From assembly GCA_016234445.1 (NCBI GenBank), contig JACRBT010000002.1, forward strand, positions 124,001-188,000: DNA of 64,000 nucleotides. The letters run 5' to 3'. This stretch comes from Chloroflexota bacterium. GTDB taxonomy: Bacteria > Chloroflexota > Dehalococcoidia > Tepidiformales > Tepidiformaceae. This document shows positions 59,514-64,000 of the stretch, piece after piece. The translations under genes and the position numbers were made by a program. The notes below the pieces were generated by a model. The model was not told where the DNA came from. It made no database searches and was given only the letters and a program-made list of their open reading frames with translations. The first letter of the stretch is position 1; every line of letters starts with the position of its first letter.

Positions 59514-59726
59514 ATGTCCAAGACCATCCAACTCGCGATCAAGGGGATGACCTGCGACCACTGCGTCCGCGCCATCACGAACGCCGTCGAAGACGTCGAG
59601 GGCGTGACCACCGCCCAGGTCAGCCTCGACACGAACTCTGCCCGGATCGAGGGGGAGGTCATCGACGTCGCGAAGATCCTCGCGGCAATCGAGGAAGAGG
59701 GCTACGAGGCCACGGTCGTCGGGTAA
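59514..59726 (+). CDS. copZ: Copper chaperone CopZ (HMA domain)
   Basis: The 70-residue protein is a single heavy-metal-associated domain: IKGMTCDHC (Cu(I) site) then VEGVTTAQVSLDTN and IEEEGYEATV. GGAGGAG lies 6 bases before ATG 59514. It passes Cu(I) to the ATPase encoded 36 bases downstream. Confidence 0.92.
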   Translation: MSKTIQLAIKGMTCDHCVRAITNAVEDVEGVTTAQVSLDTNSARIEGEVIDVAKILAAIEEEGYEATVVG

Positions 59727-59762
59727 CCGCCGGCCACGGGCCAAGGGAAGGAGCCAGGGCAG

Positions 59763-62144
59763 ATGGCGACGAAGGAACGGGCACTCACGCTCGACATAAC
59801 AGGGATGACTTGCGCCTCGTGTGTGCGCCGGGTCGAACGTGCCCTGTCGAAGGTTGACGGCGTCGAGACCGCGGCCGTGAATTTCGCTTCGGAGACGGCC
59901 CGCGTGACGCTCGCCGGCTCGGTGCCGCTCGAGACGCTGGTGGGGGCGGTCGAAAAGGCTGGCTACGCCGCCCGTCCGCACACCGACGACACCTCCCGCG
60001 ACGCCGCCCGGGAAGACCACGCCCGGAAGACGCTGATCACCCTTGTCTTCGGCGCGATCCTCGGTGTGCCCGCGGTGATCCTCGCCATGGGCATGGACAT
60101 CGCCGACGTGACCATCGCCGGCCACACCTTCACGGGGTGGCTCATCTTCGGGCTGGCGACGCCGGTGCAGGTTGTGCTCGGCTGGCGCTTCTACCGCGGG
60201 AGCGCCACCAGCCTCCGCCACCTGAACCCGAACATGGACGTCCTCGTGGCCCTCGGCACCAGCGTCGCCTACGTCTACAGCGCCTGGGTCGTGATCGAAA
60301 ACGACCACCGCACGATGTTCTTCGACGCATCGGCGGCGGTGCTCGTCTTCATCACCATGGGCAAGTACTTCGAAGAACGGGCGAAAGGCGCGTCGTCAGA
60401 AGCGATCCGGACGCTCCTCGGCCTTTCGGCGAAATCGGCGACCGTCGTTCGCGAGGGCGTCGAGGTGGAAGTCCTGCTTGCCGAAGTCCGCGTTGGCGAC
60501 GTCTTCGTCGTCAGGCCGGGCCAAAAGGTGCCGGTCGACGGCGTCGTCCGCGACGGCTCCAGCACCGTCGACGAGTCGATGGTCACCGGGGAGAGCATCC
60601 CGGTGGAACGCCACCCGGGTGACCGCGTGATCGGCGGGACCATCAACCAGGCGGGCATCCTCCGGGCCGAGGCAACGGCCGTGGGGGAGCAGACCGCCCT
60701 CGCCCGGATGGCGCGCATGGTCGAAGACGCGCAGGGCTCGAAGGCGCCGATCCAGAAGCTGGTGGACCAGGTCGCGGCCGTGTTCGTGCCGGTCGTGATC
60801 TTGCTCGCCGCCGGTGTGTTCCTCGGCTGGGGTCTCCTCGGCGACTCCTGGGTCGACGCGATGATCGCCAGCGTCGCGGTCCTCGTCATCGCCTGCCCCT
60901 GCGCCCTCGGCCTCGCCACGCCGACGGCGATCATGGTGGGCACGGGCATGGGGGCCGAGCGCGGCATCCTCATCAAGAACGCCGAGGTGCTTGAACGGAC
61001 CAAGACCCTCGACGTGGTCGTGCTCGACAAGACGGGGACGCTCACCGAAGGCCGGCCGGAGATGACGGAGGCGATACCCACGGGCACGATGAGCGAGGCG
61101 GAGTTGCTGACGCTGGCCGCGGCCGCCGAGTCCGGGAGCGAACACCCCCTCAGCCGGGCCGTCGTCGATGCGGCCGTGGAATCCGGCTACGTCCTGCCCG
61201 AACCGGCGGAATTCCACGCATTCGTCGGGCTTGGCGTGGCGGCGACTGTCGGCGGGCGGCGCGTGATCGCCGGCAGCAGCCGCATCCTCGCCGGGGAGTC
61301 GATCACCCTGGACGCCCGCGCCATGGACGAACTCGTCCGCCTGGAGTCGATGGGGCGGACCGCGATTGTCGTCGCCGTGGACGGCCGGGTCGAAGGTGTG
61401 CTGGGGATCGCCGACGAAGTGAAGCAGAACGCCGCCCGCGCCGTCGCGGCCCTCCACAACCTTGGCCTGCGGGTCATCCTGATGAGTGGCGACAACGAAC
61501 GCTCGGTCGCGGCGGTTGCTGGGCGCGTGGGCATCTCCGAGTACCGTGCGTCCGCTCGCCCCGAAGACAAGCTGGCGTTGGTGGAAACGCTCCAGGCCGA
61601 AGGGCTCTCGGTGGCGATGGTTGGCGACGGCGTCAACGACGCGCCCGCCCTTGCCCGGGCCGACATCGGGATCGCGATGAGCACGGGCACCGACGTGGCG
61701 ATCGAGGCAGGGGACATAACGCTGCTCAGCGGCGACGTCTCCAAGATCGCGGAAGCCATCACCCTGAGCCGGTCGACGCTGCGGACCATCCGCCAGAACC
61801 TGGTCTGGGCCTTCGGCTACAACGTCCTCGCCATCCCCATCGCCGCGGCGGGGCTCCTGAACCCGATCGTCGCCGGGGGCGCCATGGCCTTCAGTTCGGT
61901 GAGTGTCATGGGGAACAGCCTGCGGCTGCGGAGCAAGGCGAGGGGCATCGCCGAGGGCAGCGGCAACAGCTATCGCGGGCCTCGCGAAGGCTTCGTCTCG
62001 GCGAACCGTGGGCCGCTCTTCGCGATGGCGTCGGCGGCCGGGGTCCTGCTCGTCCCGCTCGTGGTCTTCACCGGCATCGACCGGGGCTGGTTCGGGAACG
62101 ACGATCAGTCGTCACAACAGGAGGACCACGGCGGTCATCAGTAG
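59763..62144 (+). CDS. copA: Copper-exporting P1B-type ATPase
   Basis: The 793-residue protein has one HMA domain (GMTCASC, Cys17 and Cys20), MVTGES (actuator), the transport site ACPCALG (about 378), the phosphorylated Asp in DKTGTLTEG (422), GSEHPLS and [11 protein letters not shown]. It pumps Cu(I) out of the cytoplasm. Beyond the usual end at MGNSLRLR there are about 70 extra residues with a further membrane helix ([20 protein letters not shown]) and a polar, His-ended tail (DHGGHQ). It is the last gene of the copper operon. Confidence 0.95.
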   Translation: MATKERALTLDITGMTCASCVRRVERALSKVDGVETAAVNFASETARVTLAGSVPLETLVGAVEKAGYAARPHTDDTSRDAAREDHARKTLITLVFGAILGVPAVILAMGMDIADVTIAGHTFTGWLIFGLATPVQVVLGWRFYRGSATSLRHLNPNMDVLVALGTSVAYVYSAWVVIENDHRTMFFDASAAVLVFITMGKYFEERAKGASSEAIRTLLGLSAKSATVVREGVEVEVLLAEVRVGDVFVVRPGQKVPVDGVVRDGSSTVDESMVTGESIPVERHPGDRVIGGTINQAGILRAEATAVGEQTALARMARMVEDAQGSKAPIQKLVDQVAAVFVPVVILLAAGVFLGWGLLGDSWVDAMIASVAVLVIACPCALGLATPTAIMVGTGMGAERGILIKNAEVLERTKTLDVVVLDKTGTLTEGRPEMTEAIPTGTMSEAELLTLAAAAESGSEHPLSRAVVDAAVESGYVLPEPAEFHAFVGLGVAATVGGRRVIAGSSRILAGESITLDARAMDELVRLESMGRTAIVVAVDGRVEGVLGIADEVKQNAARAVAALHNLGLRVILMSGDNERSVAAVAGRVGISEYRASARPEDKLALVETLQAEGLSVAMVGDGVNDAPALARADIGIAMSTGTDVAIEAGDITLLSGDVSKIAEAITLSRSTLRTIRQNLVWAFGYNVLAIPIAAAGLLNPIVAGGAMAFSSVSVMGNSLRLRSKARGIAEGSGNSYRGPREGFVSANRGPLFAMASAAGVLLVPLVVFTGIDRGWFGNDDQSSQQEDHGGHQ

Positions 62145-62180
62145 GCGGGGCGGGGGCGTCAGGCCTGCGTTACATAACAG

Positions 62181-63191
62181 TCAGAACAGGTACGTGGTCC
62201 CGACGGCGTTGTGGACATATGCCTCGGGGAAGGCCGCTGCCAGCGCCATCTGGGCCTTGTAGCCCGTGCAGTGCGCCGGCACGACGACGGCGGGGGCGAA
62301 CCCGCGGAGGGCGTCGATCGTCGGACCGATGATCGGTTCGAAGAAGGCGCCGGAGAGGTGGAAGCCGCCGAGGACACCGTGGACGCGGTCGACCCCTGTG
62401 AGCGCCTGTGCCCTGCGGACGATGTTGACGATGCCGGAATGCCCGCAGCCCGTGAGCACGACGAGCCCCTTGCCCCGGACGTTGACGATCACGCCCTGGT
62501 CGTCGGCGAGGTGGGGTTCCGGCTCCCAGCCCCGCGGCGTTTCCGCCTGGAAGAACGGGAAGCCCTGCTCGAAGGTGGTCAGGCGCGGCACCTCGCCGGT
62601 GACCAGCACGCACTCCGCCAGGAGCAGCGAGGGGTCTTCGGAGTCAAGCAGCAGGAAGCCAGCGCCTTCCAGCGCGGAACGCGACGGCGGCGGCAACGGC
62701 ACCGGCAGTCCGCCCGGGGGCGCGGAACGGCGGTTCCGGTAGGCGGCGGGGTGGACGACCATCGGCATCCCGGATCTGCCGAGGCGATCGGCGAGACCGG
62801 CGAGGCCGCCCGTGTGGTCGAAGTGGCCGTGGGAGAGGACCACCGCCTCCAGCTCCCAGGGGCTAATCTCCAGGCGGTCCATGTTCGCGACGAGGCCGTC
62901 GGCCGACACCCCGGCATCAAAGAGCAGCGTGTGACGCTCGTCGCCCCGGGTGACGGTCACGAGGGCGGAGAAGCCGTGCTCGGCGTGGAGGGTCGCCCGC
63001 ACCTCCGGCGCGTCTATCAGCGGATTGTGGACTCCTGGCGCCCAGGGGCGGCGCCGGACCTGTTCGTCGCCGGGGAGGAGCGCGTCGATCTGGTTGTCGA
63101 CGAGCGTGGTGATCTCGAGGGCGTCGGCTTCGAGGAGGCGGAGAGCGGGCATGGCGGCGAAGACTCCCTGCGGGCAGCGTTCGGCAGCCAT
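62181..63191 (-). CDS. Metallo-beta-lactamase-fold hydrolase
   Basis: The 336-residue protein has LSHGHFDHTGGL (HxHxDH zinc site), TGCGHSGIVNIV (His), VLGGFHLSG and VVPAHCTGYKAQ. These resemble the group annotated as 7,8-dihydropterin-6-methyl-4-(ribofuranosyl)aminobenzene 5'-phosphate synthase-like, whose real roles vary. No ribosome site is clear; ATG 63152 is an alternative start. TAGACT (63215-63220, this strand) is a likely -10. It converges with copA. Confidence 0.8.
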   Translation of the reverse strand: MAAERCPQGVFAAMPALRLLEADALEITTLVDNQIDALLPGDEQVRRRPWAPGVHNPLIDAPEVRATLHAEHGFSALVTVTRGDERHTLLFDAGVSADGLVANMDRLEISPWELEAVVLSHGHFDHTGGLAGLADRLGRSGMPMVVHPAAYRNRRSAPPGGLPVPLPPPSRSALEGAGFLLLDSEDPSLLLAECVLVTGEVPRLTTFEQGFPFFQAETPRGWEPEPHLADDQGVIVNVRGKGLVVLTGCGHSGIVNIVRRAQALTGVDRVHGVLGGFHLSGAFFEPIIGPTIDALRGFAPAVVVPAHCTGYKAQMALAAAFPEAYVHNAVGTTYLF

Positions 63192-63239
63192 CTTAGGACG
63201 TGCGGTCAGATAAGAGTCTAACTTCGCACTATATCAGTT

Positions 63240-64000
63240 ATGTGTTCATCACAGGCTGAAACCGGCCTGTTCCGGTACGCTCGCCCCGGAGGAGGCAACG
63301 CCCGAACTTTGGACGCCCATTCGATCATCATCGTTGACCGCGAGGCACAGGTTGCGTTGCACACGCCACACGACAGCGGCTGGATTCGCCGGGACCTCCG
63401 CGTGGCCGGGCGCTGGCCAGCCTGGAACCCCGTTCACGACCTGGTCGCCGTCTCCGTCGTCGAACCGCGTGGCGATGCCGTCCGTTCCGCCATCGAGCTG
63501 GTGGACCTCGACGGCCAGGTGGTACGCACTGCTCACGAGACCGCGCCGGGGGTGGCCCCGGTCATCGCCCCGCGCGTGCCCCACTATGCTCTCTGGTCGC
63601 CCGGAGGCGATATTCTCAGTTATGTCTCCCAGTCGACGTTCGGACTTGGCCTCTTCCTCACCCACGCCGACGGCAGTTTCGTCTCCGACCCGATCATCAC
63701 CGGCGCGCCACTCTTCCAGGCGTGGTGCCCGGACAACAACTTCCTCGCGGTCCACGCCGGCCCCGAGCTTTCGGTAGTGGAAGTGGATGGCAGCCGGAGC
63801 ACGGCGTCCGTGGCCGAACGGGCGGCCGGCTTCCGTGCGCCGGCCTACAGCGACGACGCCGAAGTCCTCGCCTATGCCGTCCCCATCGAGGGAGGCACGG
63901 CCGTGATGCGTGCGCTCTTCCAGGGCACCGGCAGCCGCGAGGCTCACCGGTTCGCCGGGGGCGTCGCCCTCGGCTTCCGCCCGGGAACGGACGACCTCTC
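63240..64000 (+). CDS. Beta-propeller-like protein, 3' end outside window
   Basis: From ATG 63240 the frame stays open to the window edge (253 codons). It reads SIIIVDREAQVALHTPHDSG, AWNPVHDLVAVSVVEP, ALWSPGGDILSYVSQS, AWCPDNNFLAVHAGPE and PAYSDDAEVLAYAVP at about 45-residue spacing: WD40/TolB-like PD40 blades (W/YSPDG...LAY). TATATC lies 5 bases before the ATG; TTG 63309 after GGAGGAGG (63288-63295) is another possible start. No signal peptide is seen in this part. The role is unknown. Confidence 0.6.
   Translation, partial: MCSSQAETGLFRYARPGGGNARTLDAHSIIIVDREAQVALHTPHDSGWIRRDLRVAGRWPAWNPVHDLVAVSVVEPRGDAVRSAIELVDLDGQVVRTAHETAPGVAPVIAPRVPHYALWSPGGDILSYVSQSTFGLGLFLTHADGSFVSDPIITGAPLFQAWCPDNNFLAVHAGPELSVVEVDGSRSTASVAERAAGFRAPAYSDDAEVLAYAVPIEGGTAVMRALFQGTGSREAHRFAGGVALGFRPGTDDL

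Noticed and set aside
63241-63253. CRP-type site TGTG-ttcat-CACA as a firm operator
   Set aside because: Spacing is 5 rather than the usual 8 or so and it overlaps the start codon; kept only as a remark.

Overview
The window is about 68% GC, densely coded on both strands, and looks like ordinary chromosome from a free-living, probably aerobic, heterotrophic bacterium. My best guess is a Chloroflexota lineage (Dehalococcoidia/Tepidiformia-like); a deep Actinomycetota is the main alternative. The guess rests on the mix of short-chain dehydrogenases, class III CoA-transferases and an F420-type LLM oxidoreductase, the CsoR/CopZ/CopA operon, a DUF2164 protein, and the many genes whose TAnnnT -10 box sits only 4-8 bases before the start codon (leaderless-type promoters). 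No rRNA, insertion sequence, integrase or CRISPR array was seen. One tRNA gene (anticodon CAU) is present.

Region by region: 1-2.75 kb holds the end of a membrane family-2 glycosyltransferase and a GT-C-type membrane transferase. 2.75-4.73 kb holds a Gfo/Idh/MocA-type oxidoreductase and a hydroxyacyl-CoA-dehydrogenase-like SDR. 4.8-7.85 kb is an accessory cassette (leucine-rich-repeat protein, zinc-ribbon/J-domain protein and a divergent PLD-like protein) bracketed by two near-identical 44-base copies of a terminator hairpin. 7.9-12.7 kb encodes lipid or xenobiotic-type enzymes (beta-lactamase-fold esterase, CrtI-like FAD enzyme, LLM oxidoreductase, SDR). 12.8-16.2 kb encodes exported proteins (a degenerate M23 lipoprotein and a VWA protein). 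17.2-20.6 kb is a single 1099-residue orphan gene beside the tRNA. 20.8-25.4 kb is an SbcCD-type DNA-repair operon with an extra phosphoesterase. 25.5-30.1 kb carries small enzymes, two exported proteins, a stand-alone LuxR-type HTH protein and uppP. 30.1-34.3 kb holds two SDRs, a YbaK deacylase, a gated K+ channel and an alpha/beta hydrolase. 34.2-42 kb has an SF2 helicase, a CHAP/SH3 exported protein, a tandem CoA-transferase fusion, a cysS/mshC-like ligase and a further CoA-transferase. 42.3-46.4 kb has an HD-GYP membrane protein, a TetR regulator, a 30-codon membrane-peptide gene with its own promoter and terminator, and dnaG. 46.5-54.8 kb has an SH3/CARDB membrane protein, dgt, a NucS-like nuclease, ppsA and glmS. 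55-59 kb has two methyltransferases, endonuclease IV and small proteins. 59.1-62.1 kb is the copper operon csoR-copZ-copA. A metallo-beta-lactamase-fold protein and a gene running off the right edge close the window.

Two modes of translation start are visible: Shine-Dalgarno-led genes and leaderless-type genes. Both are used here to choose starts. The most unusual parts are the repeat-bracketed LRR/J/PLD cassette, the giant orphan gene by the tRNA, the 30-codon gene with near-consensus sigma-70 signals, the duplicated promoter/RBS block at 33.3-33.45 kb, and the Cys-His-His CsoR.
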